Virus record (IMG/VR): IMGVR_UViG_3300042384_001501
Coordinates: 1 to 64,000 of that record
DNA: 64,000 nucleotides
Source of the DNA: a virus
Reading direction: 5' to 3' (one strand)
The position numbers and the translations under genes are program-made. Below, in pieces: positions 14,636-21,810 of the stretch; position 1 is the first letter of the stretch, and the number at the start of each line of letters is the position of its first letter. Under the pieces are notes generated by a model. That model saw nothing but the letters and a program-made list of their open reading frames with translations, made no database searches and was not told the origin of the DNA.

Positions 14636-14656
14636 TGTGCATTTAAAAAAAATGTG

Positions 14657-14664
14657 TATATTTG
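14657..14664 (+). promoter_or_regulatory. Host-type promoter TATATTTG
   Basis: TATATTTG 27 bases upstream of the ATG at 14692, directly after a terminator. Confidence 0.65.
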
Positions 14665-14691
14665 TTTAATAATTAAAACAATAACCCGACC

Positions 14692-14856
14692 ATGAAAAAC
14701 TTCAAACTAAAATTAACAGCCTGTATGATGGCTTTGGCAGTTGATATGATTTTAATTGTAAATGCTCCAAATAAATCAGTATTCACTATTGGTATTTTGT
14801 TGGCAGTAATCCAATCGGTTTTATGGGGTAAACTAATGTCTGAAATTAAAGAATAA
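14692..14856 (+). CDS. Small integral membrane protein (54 aa)
   Basis: The product starts MKNFKLKLTACMMALAVDMI and has two predicted membrane segments (TACMMALAVDMILIVNA and FTIGILLAVIQSVLWG) joined by a short turn, ending KLMSEIKE. It is a self-contained unit with its own host-type promoter (14657) and terminators on both sides, which supports a real gene despite its size. Such small host-promoter membrane proteins may alter the host envelope; the function is unknown. Confidence 0.7.
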   Translation: MKNFKLKLTACMMALAVDMILIVNAPNKSVFTIGILLAVIQSVLWGKLMSEIKE

Positions 14857-14881
14857 AAAAACCCCTCAAAGAGGGGTTTTT
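14857..14881. terminator. Bidirectional intrinsic terminator
   Basis: AAAAACCCCTC-AAA-GAGGGGTTTTT between convergent genes. Confidence 0.85.
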
Positions 14882-14882
14882 A

Positions 14883-15710
14883 TTAGAATACTTCTACTTC
14901 TTCCATCATTAACTGATAGGCTCTTGCAAGTCGTGTCATTCCAATTCCACCACCAAAACGTGGGAAGAAATCGTGAGATAAAAATTCCTCTAACTCCTTT
15001 TCAACTCTTTCTTTACCGAATAGTTCAAATAGTTTTTCAGAATATTTTCCATTTTCAATTGTGTAGAAGTTATTTCTCATTTCTTCCACATTGGAGCTTC
15101 TTTCTGCCGAACCAATTGTTTCTTGTCCGTAAAGAATCACATCGACTTTATTGAATATTCTATTTTGATTCTCTCTCATATTCCAAAATGGATTGGTTCT
15201 GTATGGGAAATTCTGAAGAGATACTACGGGTCCTTTTTCTTCCCACATTCTTGTTTCGTGTTCATTTTCTAAAATTGAAACTCCTCCATATTCTTCACAA
15301 ACATCATCATAGTTAACCTCAATTGGTTTATCAAATCCTAAGTAGTCCAAAAGCTCTGATTCCAATTTTATCATTTCTTTCATTCCTCCTTTGGATTCAA
15401 ATTCAAACATTGGGAAAATTAATTCGTGTCTGCCAGGAATTGGGTCTTTTTCTTGTCTATAAGACGTTGAGATACAGTACACACCATTCCATTCAGGATT
15501 TTTAAGAAGTTCGTATTCTAACCACATTTGACCCGTCTGTGGTAACGGCCAAACCTCTCCTTGATAATTGAATGTTGTAATTGAATGTGGGTTTTCACAT
15601 GCTGCCAAGATTGATAATCTTGATTGGGTTGGGACTTCTTTAAATCCTTTTTCTTGAAAGAATGTTCTCATTTTTTGAACTAATTCATTGTAAGTTTTTG
15701 TGTTTTTCAT
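14883..15710 (-). CDS. Class II aminoacyl-tRNA synthetase-like catalytic core (AspRS/AsnRS-type)
   Basis: The 275-residue protein carries class II motif 2 (YRQEKDPIPGRHELIFPMFE, near residues 100-120) and motif 3 (GGGIGMTRLARAYQL, near 255-270). These form the ATP/aminoacyl-adenylate fold of the Asp/Asn/Lys group. There is no N-terminal OB-fold anticodon-binding domain, so it is unlikely to be a normal tRNA synthetase. Relatives include tRNA-independent ligases such as asparagine synthetase and lysyl-transfer paralogues. The substrate cannot be read from sequence. It is transcribed alone on the minus strand. Confidence 0.8.
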   Translation of the reverse strand: MKNTKTYNELVQKMRTFFQEKGFKEVPTQSRLSILAACENPHSITTFNYQGEVWPLPQTGQMWLEYELLKNPEWNGVYCISTSYRQEKDPIPGRHELIFPMFEFESKGGMKEMIKLESELLDYLGFDKPIEVNYDDVCEEYGGVSILENEHETRMWEEKGPVVSLQNFPYRTNPFWNMRENQNRIFNKVDVILYGQETIGSAERSSNVEEMRNNFYTIENGKYSEKLFELFGKERVEKELEEFLSHDFFPRFGGGIGMTRLARAYQLMMEEVEVF

Positions 15711-15746
15711 TTTTTTTTATTTTTAGTTTATTGTTAACGTATGGGC

Positions 15747-15772
15747 AAAAAAAATCCTGACAATTGTCAGGA
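15747..15772 (-). terminator. Palindrome with T8 on the minus strand (terminator or operator)
   Basis: TCCTGACAATTGTCAGGA (15755-15772) is a perfect 18-base palindrome followed on the minus strand by eight T. It could end minus transcription from the 15.8 kb region or act as an operator upstream of the synthetase-like gene. Confidence 0.5.
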
Positions 15773-15867
15773 CTTATTACTTTGTTTATATATGTTTCGC
15801 AGTTTTTTTCTCATATTTCTTATTAAATATAGTATAATTTTAAAAAAGTATAAATAATAAATAAAAA

Positions 15868-15874
15868 TATTTAT
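15868..15874 (+). promoter_or_regulatory. Phage late-type promoter motif TATTTAT
   Basis: AAATATTTATTAATATGG; 4 bases before the ATG at 15879. Confidence 0.5.
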
Positions 15875-15878
15875 TAAT

Positions 15879-16085
15879 ATGGAATTAGATAACATTAATC
15901 AATTAGTTTTTGAATTTTTTGAAAGTAGGAGTGATTTAAAAAGTAAATTTTATGATTCACTTCATCGTTTAATTTTTGATAAAGAAAGTACTCATTTAAA
16001 AAATTTATTAATTTCTTATGAAAGTCAAATAATTGATTTTGAAAAAAGAAAAAATAAAAAAACTACAGAAAAAGAAAAAGAATAA
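15879..16085 (+). CDS. Small charged helical protein (68 aa)
   Basis: It starts MELDNINQLVFEFFESRSDL and ends in a Lys/Glu-rich tail (KRKNKKTTEKEKE). It is probably one long helix pair. It is followed 14 bases later by the zinc-finger-like gene at 16100, probably in one transcript. Function unknown. Confidence 0.7.
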   Translation: MELDNINQLVFEFFESRSDLKSKFYDSLHRLIFDKESTHLKNLLISYESQIIDFEKRKNKKTTEKEKE

Positions 16086-16099
16086 CTATTTTTTGATTA

Positions 16100-16282
16100 A
16101 TGATAGATTTTGGTATTAAACATAAAAATATTTGTCAACAGTGCAAACGAGAAAAAGAGGATTGTTGTGAATTAACATCTTCTTTGTCTGATAAAAAGTA
16201 CATATTGTGTTTATCTTGTGTACGATTTTTTGACTACTTCTTAAATCACCCAAAAACTTTAAGACAAAAAAATAAAAAGTAG
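16100..16282 (+). CDS. Small Cys-rich zinc-finger-like protein (60 aa)
   Basis: Cysteines are arranged as CQQC-x6-CC and later CLSC within 60 residues, so a treble-clef or ribbon zinc site is likely. The tail is basic (RQKNKK). Small zinc proteins of this kind often bind nucleic acid or RNA polymerase. The start at 16100 gives a compact protein directly downstream of 15879; it is not otherwise recognised. Confidence 0.65.
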   Translation: MIDFGIKHKNICQQCKREKEDCCELTSSLSDKKYILCLSCVRFFDYFLNHPKTLRQKNKK

Positions 16283-16319
16283 AAAACAACTATATTTTTA
16301 AGTTTTTTGTAAAGAATAA

Positions 16320-16326
16320 TATTTAT
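16320..16326 (+). promoter_or_regulatory. Phage late-type promoter motif TATTTAT
   Basis: AATATTTATTCTATATG, 5 bases before the ATG at 16332. Confidence 0.5.
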
Positions 16327-16331
16327 TCTAT

Positions 16332-17750
16332 ATGAAAAAATTATTAACTGAGGGTGGAATACGTAATATTAACGAATTATCTAAAAGATACAAAAAAGCG
16401 AAAATTTATTTTCATATGGACTTAGATGGTGTTACAACCGCTTTGGCTATGAAAAAATATTTGGAAGATAATGGTATTAAAGTTGTCGAATCTGAGGTAA
16501 TACAATACGGTGATAAAGAATTTTCAGTTAGAAAGGCCGATGCTCATGGAGAAATAATGCCGGTTTTGGTAGATTTTGCTCACGGTAAACCAATGTTTAT
16601 TGTACACACTGACCATCACGACAGACAGGCAGGAGCTGATGACACAAGTTCTAAATCATTTAGACAAGCACGTTCAAATGTTGAGACTTTATCTCAAATT
16701 ATACCTGCGAGTGAAATTTTCACACCTGAGGATGTTGCAACAATATCAATGGTTGATAGCGCTGATTATGCTTCTAAAGACATCACACCAAAAATGGTGA
16801 TGAATTATGTTTTTAATTTTGATAAAGACAAATCGGCAAAAGAAAACAGAATGATGTTGGGATTAGTGACTAACAAGTTACTTTTAGCGTTCAAAAATAA
16901 ACCAGATTTTTTAGAAAATTTGGTTATGACCTCTAAACCATCAATACTGTCAATATTCAATATTATAAGTAAAATTGTTAAAGATAGAAATTATCCATCA
17001 TCTTCAGAACTTGAAAAAAATAAAGAAGGTTATATTAAATCAATGAAAACCAGCCCAAATGTTAAGACTGAGGATGGAATCATTGTCCAATATGGTGGTG
17101 GTAGTATGATAAAGGCCGGTTCATACGATAGGTACACTCCATTTGAAAATAATCCTGACGCCGACTTTTTGGTTATTGCTTGGCCATTAGGCTTATTACA
17201 AGCGTCTTGTAATCCATTTAAAAAAGAAAGAGAATTAAAAGGGGTAAATCTTGGTGAAATTGCTCAAGAAGTTTTGAGTAAATGGGAAAGTAAATTAAAA
17301 GATAGAGTTATACCACTGTCAACAATTAAGTGGATTTCAGAATCTGATAAATCTTTTAGCGAACAATCTGTAGGATTCACATTTAAAGACTTTGCAGCAA
17401 TTTACGGTGAAAAAATGATGGATATTGATAATGGTATGGAATATTTGGGTATTATAAAAGACCTAATGTCAAAACCATTTAAAAGTTTAACAGACCAAGA
17501 GAAAGAATTATTAGATAAATTGGGTGTAACTGCTTGGGACATAATACAAGCAAATTCTGGTGGTCACAAATGTATTACTAATATTTCAGGTTTAAATTTC
17601 TTTGGTAGAAGTAAAAGACCACCTGAAGGGAAATACAGTAAACCTGCGGATAGTGAAGACGCCGCATATGTTAAATTCTTAAAGACATTACAAAAAGAAT
17701 TCGTACAAAAATTACAAGAAAAAATTAAAGAATCTAAATCGGTAAAATAA
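16332..17750 (+). CDS. DHH-DHHA1 family phosphoesterase (472 aa), tag-like N-terminus
   Basis: Motif I FHMDLDGVTTAL (His28, Asp30, Asp32), VDF near 80, the DHH signature HTDHHDRQ (Asp93-His95) and a GhhxD-like SMVDSADYAS give the metal-binding site of RecJ/NrnA-type enzymes. A C-terminal SGGHKCITNISG near residue 410 matches the DHHA1 GGH substrate-binding motif. Members hydrolyse nanoRNA, cyclic dinucleotides or single-stranded DNA. The first 15 residues (MKKLLTEGGIRNINE|L) end in an INE triplet like the tags. The protein is longer than NrnA; the extra middle region is unassigned. Confidence 0.8.
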   Translation: MKKLLTEGGIRNINELSKRYKKAKIYFHMDLDGVTTALAMKKYLEDNGIKVVESEVIQYGDKEFSVRKADAHGEIMPVLVDFAHGKPMFIVHTDHHDRQAGADDTSSKSFRQARSNVETLSQIIPASEIFTPEDVATISMVDSADYASKDITPKMVMNYVFNFDKDKSAKENRMMLGLVTNKLLLAFKNKPDFLENLVMTSKPSILSIFNIISKIVKDRNYPSSSELEKNKEGYIKSMKTSPNVKTEDGIIVQYGGGSMIKAGSYDRYTPFENNPDADFLVIAWPLGLLQASCNPFKKERELKGVNLGEIAQEVLSKWESKLKDRVIPLSTIKWISESDKSFSEQSVGFTFKDFAAIYGEKMMDIDNGMEYLGIIKDLMSKPFKSLTDQEKELLDKLGVTAWDIIQANSGGHKCITNISGLNFFGRSKRPPEGKYSKPADSEDAAYVKFLKTLQKEFVQKLQEKIKESKSVK

Positions 17751-18081
17751 TTTTATCTCCGACATTTATTTTATTTTTGTGACAATATCCTGAAGGTAAT
17801 TCTAATACGTAATTACCTGATGAGCAGTATCTTGGACAATCTTCAGAGTTACATTTTTCACATGAGTTGAATATCTTAACGATTTCAAATTTTTCATTTA
17901 GAAATAAAATGTCTAAATCAATTATACAATCTTTCATCCAAAAACAATCGTAATCATCACCAATTAAAAATAACATACACCCAAACCCATCAAAAGTTTT
18001 GTTTTGCATACCTTCCATTTTTTCTTTTGGTGTTGAGCAAACCTTACATGTTAATTTTTTACCTTTAAGTGAAATTTTCAT
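17734..18081 (-). CDS. DUF192 family protein (115 aa)
   Basis: The layout matches DUF192: an early EGMQNKTFDGFGCMLFLIG, then CFWMKDCIIDLDILFLNEKF (the conserved FWMKNTxIPLDI block), and a late YVLELPSGYCHKNKINVGDK. Six cysteines and a CEKCNSEDCPRYC insert are additional to the usual family. There is no signal peptide. The molecular role of DUF192 is not known. The gene converges on and overlaps the end of the DHH gene. Confidence 0.85.
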   Translation of the reverse strand: MKISLKGKKLTCKVCSTPKEKMEGMQNKTFDGFGCMLFLIGDDYDCFWMKDCIIDLDILFLNEKFEIVKIFNSCEKCNSEDCPRYCSSGNYVLELPSGYCHKNKINVGDKIILPI

Positions 18082-18086
18082 ATTAT

Positions 18087-18093
18087 ATAAATA
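18087..18093 (-). promoter_or_regulatory. Phage late-type promoter motif (minus strand)
   Basis: Minus-strand TATTTAT, 5 bases upstream of the start at 18081. Confidence 0.5.
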
Positions 18094-18117
18094 GATTGAT
18101 TTTTTATTTGATTGTAG

Positions 18118-18124
18118 TATTTAT
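18118..18124 (+). promoter_or_regulatory. Phage late-type promoter motif TATTTAT
   Basis: GTAGTATTTATAGTATATTG, 16 bases before the ATG at 18141. Confidence 0.55.
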
Positions 18125-18140
18125 AGTATATTGAAATGTT

Positions 18141-18503
18141 ATGAGTAAAAAAATTAATATAAACGAATCCGAAAAAGATAGAATCCTCAATTTACATAAT
18201 GACCCATCTTTAAAAAGAAAATTATTTGAAACTGAGGTACCTGAAACTTTAACTCCTGAAACTCTTAAGCCAAGAACTAAGGATGAATTTATGAAAGTTT
18301 TTAATATGGGACAAAATTACCCATGTTCATTCCAACACGGACATTTTAAAGTTGATGACACTCAATTAAATGCTCCTGATAAGGATGACTTTGAAATAAA
18401 AGATGGTACTACAGGAAACGTTTATCACGACGCGGTTAAAGTTTATTTCAAACCAAATCCGTCCTTTGAAGGACACAAACCTGTTGCGATTGTTTTATTT
18501 TAA
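18141..18503 (+). CDS. Tagged protein, class B tag (120 aa)
   Basis: MSKKININESEKDRILNLHN is a class B tag; the exit triplet is probably KLFE|T near residue 33. A Thr/Pro-rich linker (VPETLTPETLKP) follows, then a compact domain with PCSFQHGHFKVDD and a C-terminal strand. No known family. It converges on and overlaps the minus gene at 18500 by four bases. Confidence 0.75.
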   Translation: MSKKININESEKDRILNLHNDPSLKRKLFETEVPETLTPETLKPRTKDEFMKVFNMGQNYPCSFQHGHFKVDDTQLNAPDKDDFEIKDGTTGNVYHDAVKVYFKPNPSFEGHKPVAIVLF

Positions 18504-19198
18504 AACTCTATTTGTTCTTCAAATAATACGTGGTGTTCGTAATCTTCTTCGTTAATACCTATAGATAATTGAACCAAGTTGTCATTGGTATATATTTCAA
18601 AATAACCTTGAGAACCTTCATTTATTTCCCATCCTCCATAATTTGATTCTAACATGTTATAAAGAAAATCACTAAAGGATGCCGGCATTTCCACTTCTAT
18701 ATCTCCATTACTTAATCCACGTTCATTAATATATCCACTATCACCACCTCCGTCGAAATCTACTTTAATGGTCCTAATTCCTTCTGATTTCCACTTGGTA
18801 ATCTCCTCAATCATTTCTTTATCAGTAATTTCTTTTTCATTACCATAATCTCTTGTATTTGTGATAGATTCTCTATCCTCAATAGATAATGATTGATTTT
18901 TAACTGTATATCTAACATACATACTGTGATTATTATCCCAATCTATGTTATCCCAAATTGACTCATTATTTACAACTACTTCATATAATCTTTCAAAAAA
19001 ATTTGTTAATTTTTCAGGAACTTTTGGTTCAAATGTTCCATGGACGTATGGATGAAACCAACCAGAGTCAACATCTCCTCCAGCATTAACGTAGAATTCT
19101 GCGGATATGTATTTCCCACCTTCACTTTTTAACCAAAAATGAAGTAATTTAAATAATTTTTTATTTTCAGGATTTGATATAAATTCTTGTAAAGTCAT
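18500..19198 (-). CDS. Hypothetical protein with internal duplication (232 aa)
   Basis: The two halves are similar: FYVNAGGDVDSGWFHPYVHG with a following PEKLTNFFERLYEVV, and VDFDGGGDSGYINERGLSNG with a following PASFSDFLYNMLESN; each is then followed by a Trp-rich strand region. It is therefore a tandem duplication of a GGD-S-G unit of roughly 100 residues. The pattern recalls DUF6878-type proteins from memory. No catalytic residues are assigned. Own late-type promoter at 19203. Confidence 0.7.
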   Translation of the reverse strand: MTLQEFISNPENKKLFKLLHFWLKSEGGKYISAEFYVNAGGDVDSGWFHPYVHGTFEPKVPEKLTNFFERLYEVVVNNESIWDNIDWDNNHSMYVRYTVKNQSLSIEDRESITNTRDYGNEKEITDKEMIEEITKWKSEGIRTIKVDFDGGGDSGYINERGLSNGDIEVEMPASFSDFLYNMLESNYGGWEINEGSQGYFEIYTNDNLVQLSIGINEEDYEHHVLFEEQIEF

Positions 19199-19202
19199 AC
19201 TG

Positions 19203-19209
19203 ATAAATA
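19203..19209 (-). promoter_or_regulatory. Phage late-type promoter motif (minus strand)
   Basis: Minus-strand TATTTAT 4 bases upstream of the start at 19198. Confidence 0.5.
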
Positions 19210-19563
19210 TTAATCATTTATTTCTAATTCTAATGTTTTTAACATCCACATAGGTTTTTTTTCATTTTGAATCGCGTCAATCCATTCTTTTGCAGTTGGT
19301 ATGTACCCATTACAATCTTCTTTAACATGTTGTTCTCCGACATACCTCGTATATACTACAATATCATCACTATTAATAAATGATGGACCAAACCTTTTTT
19401 CCATTTCAAATATACCCTCCGAATGATGCCTAAACATTCTATGTGTAGAATGTCCGTACCAAGCCTTGGTTTCATCTAACCATTCATGTAAATGAATATA
19501 GTCTTCCCATTTACCTCCAAATTTTTTTACTGAACTTTTTGCATGTAATATTGGATGTGCCAT
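19210..19563 (-). CDS. DUF6915-like conserved protein (117 aa)
   Basis: The sequence follows a pattern I recognise as DUF6915: HAKSSVKKFGGKWEDYIHLH, then WLDETKAWYGHSTHRMFRHH, SEGIFEMEKRFG, VYTRYVGEQHVKEDCNGYIP and a final W-rich end. It is His-rich (about ten His) with a conserved RHHSEGIF block, which may bind metal. No biochemical function is established. The family is shared by phages and bacteria. Confidence 0.75.
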   Translation of the reverse strand: MAHPILHAKSSVKKFGGKWEDYIHLHEWLDETKAWYGHSTHRMFRHHSEGIFEMEKRFGPSFINSDDIVVYTRYVGEQHVKEDCNGYIPTAKEWIDAIQNEKKPMWMLKTLELEIND

Positions 19564-19829
19564 TATTTTTTAATTGATGTTGTTAATACGTAATCTGTGT
19601 CTAAACTTAAAAATTTCCAAGCGTCTAAAATCAAAATTTCTAATGCTTCAGGAAATATCTCTATTGATAAATCGTAGTCAGTAGGAATAAGTACTACTGA
19701 CATATGAATTTTTTTTAGTTGTGTCGAATATCCCATTGTATCAATAACAATAGTTGAACCTGGACCAAAAAAAGAATCAATATCTTTTTTATATAATTTA
19801 TTTATTAATTTTTCAAAGTATTGATTCAT
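19563..19829 (-). CDS. Hypothetical small alpha/beta protein (88 aa)
   Basis: The start MNQYFEKLINKLYKKDIDSF at 19829 is chosen because the upstream in-frame Met lies inside the divergent gene and its promoter. The product has an N-terminal helix, strands (IHMSVVLIPTDYDLSIEIF) and a C-terminal helix with a last strand, as in the expanded small-protein family. It ends at the base where 19210-19563 starts, so it is the first gene of that minus-strand pair. Confidence 0.7.
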   Translation of the reverse strand: MNQYFEKLINKLYKKDIDSFFGPGSTIVIDTMGYSTQLKKIHMSVVLIPTDYDLSIEIFPEALEILILDAWKFLSLDTDYVLTTSIKK

Positions 19830-19844
19830 TATATTTATAATAAT
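19830..19844. promoter_or_regulatory. Divergent late-type promoter
   Basis: The 15-base gap between starts at 19829 (-) and 19845 (+) contains TATATTTATAATAAT with TATTTAT at 19832-19838 on the plus strand; transcripts would have almost no leader. Confidence 0.5.
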
Positions 19845-20150
19845 ATGACAAACGAACAAAAAGCTAAAGTTTATATTAAAGGATTACGTAAATTTTTAGA
19901 TAAAATCCCAAATCTTATAGAGTATAAAATATTGGATGAAAATCAAATTTATGAGGCTATTGTTAATAATAAAGATAAGTGGTTTTGGAGGGTTGATATT
20001 GTTATAGAATACTATATTGAAATGGATAATGAAGAAGATTCTAATTGGGTCGGAAATCTACACAAATATGTAAATTTACTTTCAAAAAGTTTAGAAATTG
20101 AAAATATAATTTTACCTGATATTACTTTTAAGGCGAAAGTTAGGGAATAA
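19845..20150 (+). CDS. Hypothetical small alpha/beta protein (101 aa)
   Basis: The start MTNEQKAKVYIKGLRKFLDK is taken at 19845, just after the divergent promoter. It has an N-terminal helix, then strands (YKILDENQIYEAIVN; FWRVDIVIEYYIEMD), a helix (NLHKYVNLLSKSLE) and a strand (ITFKAKV). Same topology as 19563, 20140, 8890 and 5146. It converges on 20140 with an 11-base overlap. Confidence 0.7.
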   Translation: MTNEQKAKVYIKGLRKFLDKIPNLIEYKILDENQIYEAIVNNKDKWFWRVDIVIEYYIEMDNEEDSNWVGNLHKYVNLLSKSLEIENIILPDITFKAKVRE

Positions 20151-20484
20151 TATAATACCTCAACTCCAAAGTATTTATTCTATCATTGTAAACAAGTTTA
20201 ATAAAAGATTTTATGTGAGTTCTTATTTCTTTATAATGTGACCCATCTAAATATTTTACAAAATACTCGGATAGGTACCCATCACTTGTTTGTATGATAT
20301 CTAAAAGTGTTAAATTAGAGCCTGTCATTTTTAAAAATGTAGGTAATTTAATTTTTACTTCATAGATAACATCTAATTTATCATCTTTTTTATCTACGGA
20401 AATCAAGTTTGCATCCTCCAAAAAATCATAATTTTTTAGTAAAAACTTTTTTATAGTTTTTTGAAGAATGTCAAACTTGTCCAT
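20140..20484 (-). CDS. Hypothetical small alpha/beta protein (114 aa)
   Basis: It starts MDKFDILQKTIKKFLLKNYD and shows the family plan: helix, strand (DKLDVIYEVKIKLPTFL), helix and a final strand (TLELRYYIIP). It overlaps the convergent gene 19845 at its 3' end. Function unknown. Confidence 0.7.
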   Translation of the reverse strand: MDKFDILQKTIKKFLLKNYDFLEDANLISVDKKDDKLDVIYEVKIKLPTFLKMTGSNLTLLDIIQTSDGYLSEYFVKYLDGSHYKEIRTHIKSFIKLVYNDRINTLELRYYIIP

Positions 20485-20513
20485 AGTGTTAATAATAGTA
20501 AATAAAAAATTAT

Positions 20514-20654
20514 TTATCTACCTTGTCCTCGGTAAGCTTTTTTGTAATTTTTTGACCTTTTATTATTAGTCATTTTTTTAGAAAATTTACCAGATTTTTT
20601 CACACCGAAAGTAACCTTACTTGATGTGCCCCCTTTTGATACTTTTGCTGCCAT
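20514..20654 (-). CDS. Small highly basic protein (46 aa)
   Basis: The product starts MAAKVSKGGTSSKVTFGVKK and continues SGKFSKKMTNNKRSKNYKKA to an Arg-Gly-rich end. It has about 16 Lys/Arg and almost no acidic residues, so it probably binds nucleic acid. It is comparable with the basic peptide at 10573. It lies upstream of 20140 on the same strand with a 29-base gap. Confidence 0.65.
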   Translation of the reverse strand: MAAKVSKGGTSSKVTFGVKKSGKFSKKMTNNKRSKNYKKAYRGQGR

Positions 20655-20701
20655 TATATATTATTTGCCAATAAGTATTTCATTATTTTATATTTTATGA
20701 A

Positions 20702-20708
20702 TATTTAT
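20702..20708 (+). promoter_or_regulatory. Phage late-type promoter motif TATTTAT
   Basis: GAATATTTATCTTAAAAG, 47 bases upstream of 20756. Confidence 0.4.
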
Positions 20709-20755
20709 CTTAAAAGAACTTAGGTTCATAAATTTTAAACCCAAATTAATGGATA

Positions 20756-20959
20756 GTGATGACTTGGAGACAAATATTTCACAGAAATGTTGCAACATAT
20801 TGTCTAATGGCTGGAATGTTTTTCAACCCTTTAGGATTCGACATCATTTTCAAAATGATTTTAGATGCTACGAATTCTTATTGGATTACCACAGGTATTT
20901 TTTATGGTATATCTCTATCATTTTTTGGATTATATTTTTTATTTCGTAAAAAACAATGA
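20756..20959 (+). CDS. Small membrane protein (67 aa)
   Basis: MMTWRQIFHRNVATYCLMAG is followed by MFFNPLGFDIIFKMI and a second hydrophobic segment (YGISLSFFGLYFLF) with a basic end (RKKQ). Two membrane passes are likely. The frame is preferred to the +1 shadow because of this pattern and because its stop overlaps the start of 20956. Proteins of this type occur in T4-like phages of marine bacteria, from memory. Role unknown. Confidence 0.7.
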   Translation: MMTWRQIFHRNVATYCLMAGMFFNPLGFDIIFKMILDATNSYWITTGIFYGISLSFFGLYFLFRKKQ

Positions 20960-21534
20960 AAAATTCAATTAGTAACGTGACTCCACAAAAAATTTCTGAG
21001 GGATTAAATTACCATTTAGATAATAATATTCCAATTACTGAAAATGTTTTTAGACCTCATTCTCAATCATTTTTTAATTTAATTAATGAAGTTAGAAGTT
21101 TATACATGAATGACCAAATTTCTTTAGATGAAGAAGAGATTGAATTAATTGAGACTGAAATTGGTAACACAGCAATCTTACAAGATGGTACTGAAGTTTA
21201 TTTGGACATTCCATTATCTGAGGAGTTTTTAAATGAAGCGGAATATAATGGTAAAAAAGTTGAACTTGGGAAACCAAGAAGAAATACAGGTGGAGGTAAA
21301 AAATATGTTGTTTACGTTAAAAATCCATCTACAGGAAGAGTTAAGAAAATATCTTTTGGTGACGTTCATGGAGGGTTAACCGCCAAAGTTTCTAATCCAA
21401 AGGCTCGAAAGGCATTTGCTTCAAGACATAATTGCAAGTCTAAAAAAGATAGAATGACTGCCGGTTATTGGGCGTGTCGTTTAAATAGATTTGGTCACTT
21501 GTGGGGTGGTAAAACTTATCCAGGGTATTGGTAA
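20956..21534 (+). CDS. Conserved phage protein with DUF5872-like C-terminus (192 aa)
   Basis: The N-terminal part reaches FFNLINE|V near residue 46, another [ILV]-x-E site. The C-terminal part (KKYVVYVKNPSTGRVKKISF, then GDVHGG, KARKAFASRHNCKSKKDRM and a Trp/Cys/Arg-rich end YWACRLNR) is the phage domain often labelled DUF5872, from memory. The domain is basic and frequent in virion-associated proteins. It is coupled to the upstream membrane protein by overlap. Confidence 0.75.
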   Translation: MKNSISNVTPQKISEGLNYHLDNNIPITENVFRPHSQSFFNLINEVRSLYMNDQISLDEEEIELIETEIGNTAILQDGTEVYLDIPLSEEFLNEAEYNGKKVELGKPRRNTGGGKKYVVYVKNPSTGRVKKISFGDVHGGLTAKVSNPKARKAFASRHNCKSKKDRMTAGYWACRLNRFGHLWGGKTYPGYW

Positions 21535-21537
21535 TAT

Positions 21538-21810
21538 ATGAAACCTTATATAGATTCTGAGATTACTGAAAATTCTAAAATAAGAGTATTCAATTCTGAA
21601 GTTGATTCAGGTGAATTACATTGGCATAGAGATAGAGAAACCCGTTTAGTTGAAGTTATTGAAGGTAATGGTTGGGAATTACAATTAGATGATAAATTAC
21701 CCGTTAAAATGGAGGTGGGAAGCGAATATCTAATCCCTAAAGGTATTTATCATAGAACAATAAAAGGATATGGTGATTTGAAACTAAAAATCACATTTAT
21801 AAATGAGTGA
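21538..21810 (+). CDS. Cupin-like small protein (90 aa)
   Basis: The product has the cupin pattern: GELHWHRDRETRLVEVIEGN (metal-binding-like HxH with a following E), then GSEYLIPKGIYHRTIKGYGD (the second conserved G-x5-P-x4-H). A small beta-barrel binding a metal or sugar is likely. It begins four bases after 20956 and overlaps the large tagged gene at 21803. Confidence 0.75.
   Translation: MKPYIDSEITENSKIRVFNSEVDSGELHWHRDRETRLVEVIEGNGWELQLDDKLPVKMEVGSEYLIPKGIYHRTIKGYGDLKLKITFINE

Noticed and set aside
15785-15830. 15-codon minus-strand frame (starts MRKKLRNIYK) before the palindrome at 15755
   Set aside because: Too short to support as a gene from one sequence, although it is followed by a terminator-like palindrome and could be a micropeptide.
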